The position numbers were made by a program, and so were the translations under genes. The notes beneath the pieces were generated by a model. That model was given only the letters and a program-made list of their open reading frames with translations. It made no database searches and was not told where the DNA came from. Source: Chryseobacterium geocarposphaerae (lineage in GTDB: Bacteria; Bacteroidota; Bacteroidia; Flavobacteriales; Weeksellaceae). From it: a DNA stretch of 64,000 nt. The stretch is from the NCBI RefSeq assembly GCF_002797535.1, contig NZ_PGFD01000001.1, positions 1,860,001 through 1,924,000 of the forward strand, in the 5' to 3' direction. Position 1 is the stretch's first letter. Every line of letters begins with the position of its first letter. Below, in pieces: positions 1 to 6,980 of this stretch.

Positions 1-239
1 ATTGATCCGATTCGATATTGTGTGTTTACATTCGCTTTTTGATTTTTTTCAACATCGGCAAATCCGATTACTTTCACAAAAGTCGGGCGGTCATTTTCTG
101 CAAATGCAAAACTCCCCATTACTTTATGATGTACAAAAAGAGAATCAAAATAATTCCCCAGCTTTTCTTTGACATTGTTTTGGGAAAATGCAAGACCAGA
201 AATACTGATTGCCGACAGAAAAAATAACTTTTTTAACAT
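1..239 (-). CDS. secreted serine hydrolase (class C beta-lactamase-like), N-terminal fragment
   Basis: Only the first 79 codons are present; the gene runs off the left edge. An ATG at 239 opens a clear signal peptide of about 20 residues (two Lys, a hydrophobic core, then AFSQ), so the product is exported. The mature start has a YFDSL segment and ends at TQYRIGS. In the beta-lactamase / penicillin-binding serine hydrolase family a YRIGS segment comes shortly before the catalytic SxxK. The SxxK and YxN motifs lie outside the window, so the activity is inferred from the N-terminus alone. An esterase or D-aminopeptidase of the same fold is equally possible. Confidence 0.55.
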   Translation of the reverse strand, partial: MLKKLFFLSAISISGLAFSQNNVKEKLGNYFDSLFVHHKVMGSFAFAENDRPTFVKVIGFADVEKNQKANVNTQYRIGS

Positions 240-289
240 ATTCTGAGATTTGCTTTAATAGGTTGAAAAATTTCAAAAGATGTTACAAA

Positions 290-313
290 AAAAGTGAAGT
301 TTACACTTCACTT
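290..313 (-). terminator. terminator of thyA
   Basis: Stem AAGTGAAGT / ACTTCACTT (292-300 and 304-312) with a 3-base loop. On the minus strand it is followed by a run of T. It lies just after the thyA stop. Confidence 0.65.
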
Positions 314-349
314 GATTGTTTATATTTAATTTTTATTGAGTTAAAATCT

Positions 350-1144
350 TTAAATCGCAACAGGAGCTTTAATTCCCGGATGCGGATCGTAATTTTCCAA
401 AGTAAAATCTTCAAAATCGAACCCGAAAATATCTTTAATTTCAGGGTTTAATTTCATGGTAGGAAGAGGTCTCGGATCTCTGGAAAGCTGCTTCTGAACC
501 TGCTCAAAATGATTGTTATAGATGTGGACATCTCCAAAACTGTGAACATAATCCCCAACTTCAAGATCACAAACCTGCGCTACCATCATCAATAATAATG
601 CATAGCTTGCTATATTAAACGGAACACCCAGAAAAACATCCGCACTTCTCTGGTACAGCTGAAGCGATAATTTTCCATCCGCCACATAGAACTGGAATAA
701 AGCATGACAAGGCGCCAAAGCCATATTAGGGATTTCAGCAACATTCCATGCAGAAATAATCAACCTTCTGGAATCCGGATTTTTTTTGATCTGATCGATC
801 ACTTCAGTAATCTGATCGACCACTTTTCCGTCTGCTCCATGCCAACTTCTCCACTGAGCTCCATAAACCGGTCCCAAATCTCCATTTTCATCCGCCCACT
901 CATCCCAAATAGAAACTCCATTATCTTTTAGGTATTTGATATTGGTATCACCCTTCAAAAACCACAACAATTCATAAATAATAGATTTCAAATGCACTTT
1001 TTTGGTGGTTACCAAAGGAAATCCTTTTGACAGGTCATATCTAAGCTGATATCCGAAAACACTTCTTGTTCCGGTTCCCGTTCTATCTGTTTTGTCGGTT
1101 CCTTTATCTAAAATATGCTGTAAAAGGTCTAAATAATTTTGCAT
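350..1144 (-). CDS. thyA: thymidylate synthase
   Basis: Methylates dUMP to dTMP with methylenetetrahydrofolate in the cytoplasm, the last step of de novo dTMP synthesis. The 264-residue length equals the classic ThyA length. The nucleophile is Cys146 in [11 protein letters not shown]. The phosphate-binding pair SRR is at about 125-127, the folate/dUMP region [17 protein letters not shown] follows, and the C-terminal tail ends IKAPVAI as in the family. The ATG start at 1144 has a TAAATTTG box 22 bases upstream. It seems to be a single-gene unit, since hairpins flank it on both sides. No dihydrofolate reductase gene follows directly, although thyA and folA are often neighbours in this group. 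Confidence 0.97.
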   Translation of the reverse strand: MQNYLDLLQHILDKGTDKTDRTGTGTRSVFGYQLRYDLSKGFPLVTTKKVHLKSIIYELLWFLKGDTNIKYLKDNGVSIWDEWADENGDLGPVYGAQWRSWHGADGKVVDQITEVIDQIKKNPDSRRLIISAWNVAEIPNMALAPCHALFQFYVADGKLSLQLYQRSADVFLGVPFNIASYALLLMMVAQVCDLEVGDYVHSFGDVHIYNNHFEQVQKQLSRDPRPLPTMKLNPEIKDIFGFDFEDFTLENYDPHPGIKAPVAI

Positions 1145-1166
1145 TTTGAAAGCGATTTATAGTGTC

Positions 1167-1174
1167 CAAATTTA
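1167..1174 (-). promoter_or_regulatory. -7 promoter box of thyA
   Basis: TAAATTTG on the minus strand matches the Bacteroidota -7 consensus TAnnTTTG and lies 22 bases before the thyA ATG. I saw no clear -33 TTG at 17-20 bases. Confidence 0.4.
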
Positions 1175-1212
1175 GAAAAAACTTAATGATTTTTTGTTAT
1201 TGTAAGTTATAA

Positions 1213-1242
1213 AAAAAGCATTCACAACCATGAATGCTTTCT
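1213..1242 (-). terminator. terminator of the SDR gene
   Basis: Stem AAAGCATTCA / TGAATGCTTT (1215-1224, 1231-1240) with a 6-base loop. On the minus strand it is followed by seven T. It lies about 70 bases after the SDR stop. Confidence 0.65.
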
Positions 1243-1308
1243 ATTATTTTTTTATATTCTTTTGTCCCAAAACCGATGGTTTAAGATTATCAAATATAAA
1301 GTTTAAGT

Positions 1309-2058
1309 TTAAACTGCAGTATAACCACCATCTACAAGGTAATAACCTCCTGTCATAAATGATGATTTGTCAGAACTTAAGAATAAAACCAATTCTGCCA
1401 CTTCCTGAGGTGTTCCCAGCCTTCCCATCGGATGTTTTGCAATCAGTGCCTCTTTCATATCTCCGCTTGCACTTTCCAGAAGCGGTGTTTCAATATAAGC
1501 AGGACCGACTGCATTACAACGGATATTTTTTTGCCCGTATTCGGCGCCGATATTTTTTGTAAGTCCTACAACCGCATGTTTTGCTGAGGTATAAGCTGAC
1601 GAAAGCGGTGCTGCAACCGTACCGTGAATAGATGCTATGTTTACAATCACTCCGCCTCCGTTTTTATCCATTTGTTCCAGTTCATATTTACAGCCGTAGA
1701 AAACACCATCTAAGTTTACACTTAATACTTTTCTCCAACTATCCAGACTATAATCTCCCGTCAGTTCCTGCTCTCCACCAATTCCCGCATTGTTACAGGC
1801 AATATCCAATCTTCCGTATATCTCAACTGTTGATTTTACCAAAGCTTCCACTTCTTCAGGTTTCGAAGTATCTGCTTTTACAAATGAAGCCTCACCTCCT
1901 GATGATTTTATTTTTTCCACTACCTGTTTTCCGTGTTCTTCATTAATGTCTGAAACAATCACTTTTGCCCCTTCTTTGGCATACGTTTCTGCAATAGCCA
2001 ATCCGATTCCTGAACCGGCACCTGTAACAATAGCTACTTTATTTTCTAAAATTCCCAT
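1309..2058 (-). CDS. SDR family NAD(P)-dependent oxidoreductase
   Basis: A classical short-chain dehydrogenase of 249 residues, the usual length. The Rossmann glycine motif TGAGSGIG is at 12-19, NNAG at 89-92, and the catalytic Ser143, Tyr156 and Lys160 are in place (YTSAK). An acidic residue at the end of the second strand (VSDIN) suggests NAD preference. The C-terminal MTGGYYLVDGGYTAV is typical of glucose/3-oxoacyl-type SDRs. The substrate cannot be told from sequence. The gene stands alone between a terminator and a 216-base gap, so context gives no pathway. Confidence 0.9.
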   Translation of the reverse strand: MGILENKVAIVTGAGSGIGLAIAETYAKEGAKVIVSDINEEHGKQVVEKIKSSGGEASFVKADTSKPEEVEALVKSTVEIYGRLDIACNNAGIGGEQELTGDYSLDSWRKVLSVNLDGVFYGCKYELEQMDKNGGGVIVNIASIHGTVAAPLSSAYTSAKHAVVGLTKNIGAEYGQKNIRCNAVGPAYIETPLLESASGDMKEALIAKHPMGRLGTPQEVAELVLFLSSDKSSFMTGGYYLVDGGYTAV

Positions 2059-2274
2059 ATTGATAAAATTTTATATATTTCTTTAAATAACTACTAACAA
2101 GTTACGAAGAAACCATACACGTCTTAAAATTTTAACAATAAAGTTTTCTTAATTTTACAACAGTTACGTTAATTTATCTAAAACTATTTTATAAAACACT
2201 ATAATTTCCTAGAAAAACAAAATAAAAAAATAGCATTTCATCATTTTTAATTACAACAAAACAATAACATTTAA

Positions 2275-2715
2275 TTACCAGATCTCCTCAATAGTCTGCA
2301 GCATAGTATTGATCATAAATTGATCGTCTTTTGTTTTTCCGGACATTGCTTTTATTAATGGAGATTCTACCGAAACGGTCATGATCTTTTGATCATTGAA
2401 AATAATTTCACCTACTGAAACCGAAACGTAGAACAAACCTTTATCAGTTTTCACCAATGCTCCGTTCTGTACTTTCAAAGATGGCTCTGAAGTGATTTTC
2501 TGAAGTACAGCCTGCTGACTCAATGTTTCGTTAAGCTGTCTCTGAAGATTATTAATTTCCTGCTGAAGCATTTCTCTTCCCGTTTCGTACTTATCTCCCA
2601 TCGAACTTTTGGTATCATTATTTGATGCCCTGGTTTCCGCGATAAGTTTTTCGAAAGCATGAACTTTCTCTTCTACCTTTATTTTTATTGTATTTAATAT
2701 CTGTTCTTTATTCAT
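2275..2715 (-). CDS. GreA/GreB-like coiled-coil protein
   Basis: 146 residues. The first 75 or so are heptad-rich and charged, with a loop EKLIAETRASNNDTKSSMGDK and then YETGREMLQQEINNLQRQL, matching the N-terminal coiled coil of transcript cleavage factors GreA/GreB. The remainder is beta-rich (GALVKTDKGLFYVSVSVGEI), matching their C-terminal FKBP-like domain. True GreA has an acidic pair at the coiled-coil tip; here the tip is Asn/Asp-rich, so cleavage activity is uncertain. Similar flavobacterial proteins are often labelled 3-oxoacyl-ACP synthase, a name nothing in this sequence supports. It may bind RNA polymerase; that is inference. Confidence 0.55.
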   Translation of the reverse strand: MNKEQILNTIKIKVEEKVHAFEKLIAETRASNNDTKSSMGDKYETGREMLQQEINNLQRQLNETLSQQAVLQKITSEPSLKVQNGALVKTDKGLFYVSVSVGEIIFNDQKIMTVSVESPLIKAMSGKTKDDQFMINTMLQTIEEIW

Positions 2716-2813
2716 TTTTTTCTTTTAAGGACAGCAACTCGTTATACAATATACAGTAACGAGCTCTCAGTCTTTCATAATCAAGAGTATACTAAAGTAT
2801 TTCGGTATAACCA

Positions 2814-4163
2814 CTATTTCTCAAAGACAGCATAGTCTGATATCTGAAAAAGAAAATTCTTTCCTTGATTAAAATCACGCTTTGTCCCTTCAAAAACATT
2901 GGTAAAAACACCTGATAAACGATCGTCTTCAATAGTAAAGTCAACGGCTTCCTTTGACATATTTAATACCACTAAAACTTCATTTTCCCCATTTTTTCTG
3001 AGATAAGCTAAAATTTTATCATTTGCTGTCGTATTCAGAAGCTGGGTAGAAGCTGCAGGATCACCACCTCTTAAAGCAGGATTGGAAGACTTTAAATTGA
3101 GTAAGGTTTTATAGAAATCTGCATTTTGATAATTATTAGTCCATTTTATAGGGTCTTTTTCAAAAAACTCCAACCTTTTGTTATTAGGCAGCTCCTGTCC
3201 TGAATACAACAACGGAACACCATTCCAGGTTGCTGAAAAAACTGCCATTGGCTTGGTAATAACCCCATATTTTTCATATTCTGTTCCATTCCAGGAGTTT
3301 TCGTCATGATTGGAGGTAAACCAAGCTCTCATCGAACCGTCTCCTATTGCTGTATATTTTGCCAGTAAATCTTTAAGATTCTGCAAAGGCTGGTTTTGGT
3401 TGTAGTAATCATTCGAAGCATGCATCCATTTCCAGGAATAGCTTGCATCAAAGACTTTTCCGTATTCAGGGTTTTCGAGTTCATCAAATTCCCCTAACCA
3501 GAAAAGAGGCTTTATGGTTTCTACTTCCGGTCTTGCCTGTTCCCAGAAATCTACTTCAACCCAGGATGCCAAATCACATCTGAAGCCGTCTATATTGGTT
3601 TCCTTTACCCAAAACTTCATGGCATCAATCATGGCCTTTCTCATCTCCTGATTTTTATAATCCAGCTCAATGATATCATCCATCCCTGAAGCAATATGAA
3701 ATTTTCCATCCGGATCTTTTAGATAAAATTCAGGATGTGTCTTTGTCCAAATATGATCCCAACCCGTATGATTGGCTACCCAATCTATAATAACTTTAAA
3801 GCCTAATCTATGGGCAGCGTTTACCATATGTTTAAAATCTGCCATCGTTCCAAGTTCAGGATTGATAGAAACATAATCCGAAGCCGCATACGGACTTCCC
3901 ATGCTTCCTTTTTTATTTTGTTGGGCAATAGGAGTAATAGGCATGAACCAAAGTGTTTTTACACCCATCGCTTTCAGTCTGGGCATTTCTTTTTCAAATG
4001 CTCTGAAGGTTCCTTCTTCTGTATATTGTCTTACGTTTACTTCGTAGATATTAGTAGTATGCTTCCATTCTTTCGGGAAATCCATAGTGTTCTTATTTAT
4101 GTTTTGAGTAGTACAGGAAATCATTCCTATACCGGTTAAAGCCGATAAAATCCATTTTTTCAT
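2814..4163 (-). CDS. alpha-amylase family glycoside hydrolase (GH13), lipoprotein
   Basis: A GH13 enzyme acting on alpha-glucans. The start is ATG 4163 (MKKW), because it opens a lipoprotein signal with lipobox MISC at about 14-17; a longer frame upstream would only add six residues. Conserved regions are present: region I DWVANHT (about 127-133), nucleophile Asp197 in GFRCDLA, acid/base Glu225 in WLGEFDE, and transition-state Asp287 in SNHDENSW. The product is 449 residues. The lipoprotein signal places it in the periplasm or, in this phylum, possibly on the cell surface. No SusC/SusD genes adjoin it, so this is not an obvious starch-utilisation locus. A TACTTTTG box precedes it. Confidence 0.9.
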   Translation of the reverse strand: MKKWILSALTGIGMISCTTQNINKNTMDFPKEWKHTTNIYEVNVRQYTEEGTFRAFEKEMPRLKAMGVKTLWFMPITPIAQQNKKGSMGSPYAASDYVSINPELGTMADFKHMVNAAHRLGFKVIIDWVANHTGWDHIWTKTHPEFYLKDPDGKFHIASGMDDIIELDYKNQEMRKAMIDAMKFWVKETNIDGFRCDLASWVEVDFWEQARPEVETIKPLFWLGEFDELENPEYGKVFDASYSWKWMHASNDYYNQNQPLQNLKDLLAKYTAIGDGSMRAWFTSNHDENSWNGTEYEKYGVITKPMAVFSATWNGVPLLYSGQELPNNKRLEFFEKDPIKWTNNYQNADFYKTLLNLKSSNPALRGGDPAASTQLLNTTANDKILAYLRKNGENEVLVVLNMSKEAVDFTIEDDRLSGVFTNVFEGTKRDFNQGKNFLFQISDYAVFEK

Positions 4164-4178
4164 TTTATCTATTTTTAA

Positions 4179-4186
4179 CAAAAGTA
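4179..4186 (-). promoter_or_regulatory. -7 promoter box of the GH13 gene
   Basis: TACTTTTG on the minus strand fits TAnnTTTG, 15 bases before the ATG. A TTT-rich -33-like segment sits about 19 bases further up. Confidence 0.4.
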
Positions 4187-4267
4187 ACGAATTGAGTGAT
4201 AATAGAAATGAACTGTAAATGATAAATTTTGATTAAAAACTATTTTCTGCTTCTGTTTATTGCATAA

Positions 4268-4295
4268 AAAACCCTGAATTTTCATTCAGGGTTAA
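4268..4295 (-). terminator. terminator after the PRiA4_ORF3-like gene
   Basis: Stem AACCCTGAAT / ATTCAGGGTT (4270-4279, 4284-4293) followed on the minus strand by a T run, just after the stop at 4313. Confidence 0.7.
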
Positions 4296-4312
4296 TATAT
4301 TGTTTAGATATT

Positions 4313-4909
4313 TTATCTTTCATCATCGTTATCATCTTCATCATCAAAAACATCATCATTGTAGTCTTCTTCCTCATCGTCAAAGTTATCATCATCTTCA
4401 TCCACAAAGTTGCTGCTTCCTCCAAAATCATCATCAAAGCTGAAATCATCATCCATCAAAGGCATTGCAGATTTTTTCTTTGATCCTCCTGAAGCACCGT
4501 TTTTGCTAGGAGCTTTTAAAGGTACATTACCAAATCTGTATACAGTGATAGGGTAATTTACTCCTTTTGTCTCTTCGATTACTTCTACCAATTCACAGAA
4601 GAATTCCCAAAGATCAAGAAGCCCGTATTGGAACTGTGCTTTATCTCCTGAGTTTTCGAAGGCTTCATCAATGTATACATCAGACATAATTTCGCCATCA
4701 CCGTCGTCACTCATATCTTCCAACGGAACACTTTTCACTATCGTTCCATCTTCTTCAAGTAAATTAAAAGTAGAAAGCTCGTCACCCTGCAAGCTGAATG
4801 CACTCTTAATACCTAAATGTAAGTTCCATAGCGTCTGTTTCCCTTTAACTTCGATATCACGGAAAATATCTTCTTTCGCATCTAATATTACGCGGATTTT
4901 GTAAACCAT
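4313..4909 (-). CDS. PRiA4_ORF3-like (IS1096 passenger-type) protein with acidic tail
   Basis: The start is taken at ATG 4909 (MVYKIRVIL), where the conserved domain begins; an upstream extension of 24 residues has no family resemblance. Residues 1-130 follow the plasmid pRiA4b ORF-3 family pattern: an opening strand, TLWNLHLGIKSAFSL, and later DLWEFFCELVEV. The last 45 residues are almost entirely Asp/Glu/Asn with a few Phe, probably disordered. The family is named from transposon and plasmid passengers, but its function is unknown. Here it sits among housekeeping genes with no transposase nearby, so it is probably a resident gene. Own terminator downstream. Confidence 0.65.
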   Translation of the reverse strand: MVYKIRVILDAKEDIFRDIEVKGKQTLWNLHLGIKSAFSLQGDELSTFNLLEEDGTIVKSVPLEDMSDDGDGEIMSDVYIDEAFENSGDKAQFQYGLLDLWEFFCELVEVIEETKGVNYPITVYRFGNVPLKAPSKNGASGGSKKKSAMPLMDDDFSFDDDFGGSSNFVDEDDDNFDDEEEDYNDDVFDDEDDNDDER

Positions 4910-5041
4910 ATCAGTTTTTAAATTACTTTTTGCCTTTTTTATTATGATAAATCTCTGCTGCAAATATATAATAAATGACATGTGACAAAAAAATATTTCA
5001 GAATTTTTTAAAATATTTTTTTTTCTTACATTTTGCCGGAG

Positions 5042-6073
5042 TTATTTACTTTTTTCAAGCATAAAACTGAACTTTGTTCCTTCAAGATATACGCTTTCCA
5101 CCGTAATGTTTTCGTTATGAGCTTCCAGAATATGCTTCACAATTGCCAAGCCCAGACCAGAACCTCCTTCCCTTCTGCTCCGGCTGGTTTCGACACGATA
5201 AAATCTCTCAAAAATCCTGGGTAGGATTTCAGATTTTATCCCCATTCCGTTATCAATAACTTCAATAAGAACTTTATTTTTAAGAATACTTGTTTTCACC
5301 ACCACTTTAGCTTCCTGCCTATTGGCATAGTGAATAGCATTGGAAATTAAATTAATAAAAACCTGTGATATTTTTTGTTTGTCGGCATCTACAAAAATCT
5401 GAGGATGCAAAGTCTGAATCTGTAATGTAGTATTGCGTTTTTCCGCTTCAAGATCGAGTAAATCAAAGATCTCTTTAATCAGGAGATTCACATCAAATCT
5501 GGAAACCGTAAGATTGATCTCTCCGGCCTCTAATCTGTTGATCATATCCAAATCTGTCACAATGGCAATGAGCCTTTCAACAGACTTATCAATTCTTTCC
5601 AGATATTTATCACGAATAGCAAGATTATCGACTCCCCCATCTCTCAATGTTTCCACATATCCCTGGATAGAAAACAACGGAGTTTTAAGCTCATGGGAAA
5701 CATTTCCGATATATTCTTTACGGTAGCTTTCCATTTCCTTCATCATGTCAATTTCAGAAACTTTCTGCTGATTGAGGTCAGAAAATCTCTCCCCCAATTC
5801 TTTAATGGTAATATTCTCATCGTTATCCTGTACAATTTCCTGAGGTAAGAGCTGAGAAAGTCCACGAACCTGCTTTTTTCCATAATAATTGAAAAGCAGC
5901 TCCAACACCAGATAATTGATAATGAAAATAAGAATCAGACAGATGAGAAGTCCTATTCTGAAGAATGGAGTCTGATCATAAAGATCCTTTAGCCAATCAA
6001 AAGTGATGACCAAAAGAAACATCACCACTGTAAGTAAACAAGAGGTGGCGAGAGTAAGTCTGTAAAATTTCAA
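5042..6073 (-). CDS. phoR: PhoR-like sensor histidine kinase
   Basis: 343 residues: two membrane segments (about 7-27 and 37-61) with a very short loop between them, a linker, a HisKA domain with phospho-acceptor His127 in NVSHELKTPL, and an HATPase domain with the N box (NLISNAIHY), G1 (DNGMGI), F box (FERFYR) and G2 (GSGLGLAIVK). No PAS or large sensor domain is present. The start is a TTG at 6073; no in-frame ATG lies upstream before a stop, and the first internal ATG would remove the first membrane segment. It follows the response regulator by 44 bases. The name PhoR rests on architecture and on the Pho-like operator of the partner gene. Confidence 0.85.
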   Translation of the reverse strand: MKFYRLTLATSCLLTVVMFLLVITFDWLKDLYDQTPFFRIGLLICLILIFIINYLVLELLFNYYGKKQVRGLSQLLPQEIVQDNDENITIKELGERFSDLNQQKVSEIDMMKEMESYRKEYIGNVSHELKTPLFSIQGYVETLRDGGVDNLAIRDKYLERIDKSVERLIAIVTDLDMINRLEAGEINLTVSRFDVNLLIKEIFDLLDLEAEKRNTTLQIQTLHPQIFVDADKQKISQVFINLISNAIHYANRQEAKVVVKTSILKNKVLIEVIDNGMGIKSEILPRIFERFYRVETSRSRREGGSGLGLAIVKHILEAHNENITVESVYLEGTKFSFMLEKSK

Positions 6074-6117
6074 TTTTACAAATATTTAATAATTAGTTGT
6101 ATATCTAAAGTTTCAGA

Positions 6118-6795
6118 TTAAACAATAAGCTTATATCCTATTCCTTTTAAGGTCTGAATAGTATTAATTCCTAATTTTTCTCTTAATCTACGGATGTGAA
6201 CATCGATCGTTCTTTCCCCTACAATTACATCATTTCCCCAAACTTTTTCAAGAATCTCTTCTCTTTTGAATACTTTTTCTGTATTGGAAGCTAAAAGATA
6301 CAACAAATCGAATTCTTTTTTAGGTAATAAAAACTGTTGCCCGGCTTTTGAAACTCTGAAATTATCCTTGTCAATTACCAAATCTCCGATTTCAATTAAT
6401 TTAGTATTATCCGAAACCTGAGAAGTGAGTTGTAATAATGCATTTACTTTAGAGGTAAGGATTTTCGGTTTGATTAATTTCACAATATAATCATTGGCTC
6501 CTGCCTGAAAACCTGCTAATTGTGAGAATTCTTCGCTTCTTGCAGAAAGGAAAACAATTAATGTTTTTTGAAGTTCTTTTATTTTACGAAGTTCCTGACA
6601 GGTTTCGATACCGTCTTTTTCCGGCATCATGACATCTAATAAGATAAGATCTGGAATAATTTCCTTGGCTTTGTCAATTCCTTCGTTACCATTGGTAGCG
6701 GTATAAATATCGTAGCCTTCTTTTTCTAAATTGTAAGACAGAATCTCTAAAATATCCAGTTCATCGTCTATTAAGAGGATTTTCTTTTGGTTCAT
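6118..6795 (-). CDS. phoB: PhoB-like response regulator
   Basis: 225 residues. The receiver domain has acidic pocket Asp11-Asp12, phospho-acceptor Asp54 (LLDVMMP), Ser84 as the switch residue and Lys106. An OmpR/PhoB winged helix follows, ending GERTIDVHIRRLREKL and IQTLKGIGYKLI. The Pro that normally follows the receiver Lys is Leu107 (YIVKLIKP), an odd change at a position that is nearly always Pro. First gene of a two-gene unit with the kinase. A TAACTTTG box 18 bases before the ATG and three 11-bp-phased repeats upstream of its -33 region suggest autoregulation. Activity on phosphate is inferred. Confidence 0.88.
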   Translation of the reverse strand: MNQKKILLIDDELDILEILSYNLEKEGYDIYTATNGNEGIDKAKEIIPDLILLDVMMPEKDGIETCQELRKIKELQKTLIVFLSARSEEFSQLAGFQAGANDYIVKLIKPKILTSKVNALLQLTSQVSDNTKLIEIGDLVIDKDNFRVSKAGQQFLLPKKEFDLLYLLASNTEKVFKREEILEKVWGNDVIVGERTIDVHIRRLREKLGINTIQTLKGIGYKLIV

Positions 6796-6812
6796 TTTTA
6801 ATTTTTACGAGT

Positions 6813-6820
6813 CAAAGTTA
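6813..6820 (-). promoter_or_regulatory. -7 promoter box of the phoB-like gene
   Basis: TAACTTTG (fits TAnnTTTG) 18 bases before the ATG. The -33 position falls at about 6838-6845, directly next to the direct-repeat array. Confidence 0.5.
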
Positions 6821-6837
6821 ATAATTTTTAAAGCACA

Positions 6838-6874
6838 GATTAACAAATCACACATCGTTCACATAAAGTTAACA
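6838..6874 (-). promoter_or_regulatory. PhoB/OmpR-type operator: 7-bp direct repeats with 11-bp period
   Basis: Read on the minus strand: TGTTAAC (6874-6868), 4 bases, TGTGAAC (6863-6857), 4 bases, TGTGATT (6852-6846), then TGTTAATC running into the -33 region. Seven-base units with four-base spacers are the geometry of Pho boxes. The array points toward the phoB-like gene and ends at its promoter. The divergent TonB receptor gene starts 107 bases to the other side, so it could serve both. Confidence 0.6.
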
Positions 6875-6980
6875 ATTATATTCTTTTCTTAATGTTTAGT
6901 TAAAAAAAAATTAAATTTTACTAAACCATTTACCCCGACAATCTTTTATTCCTTTGCACCGAAAGAATATAGTAAAAGAA

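Noticed and set aside
2738..2763. Inverted repeat CTCGTTA/TAACGAG as terminator of the GH13 gene
   Set aside because: Loop of 12 bases, short stem and no T run; too weak to annotate as a terminator.
2814..4163. Starch utilisation locus around the GH13 lipoprotein
   Set aside because: No SusC, SusD or SusR-like gene adjoins it; the SusD gene at the right edge is 59 kb away.
4313..4909. PRiA4_ORF3-like gene as mark of a transposon
   Set aside because: No transposase or inverted ends nearby; the family also occurs as ordinary chromosomal genes.
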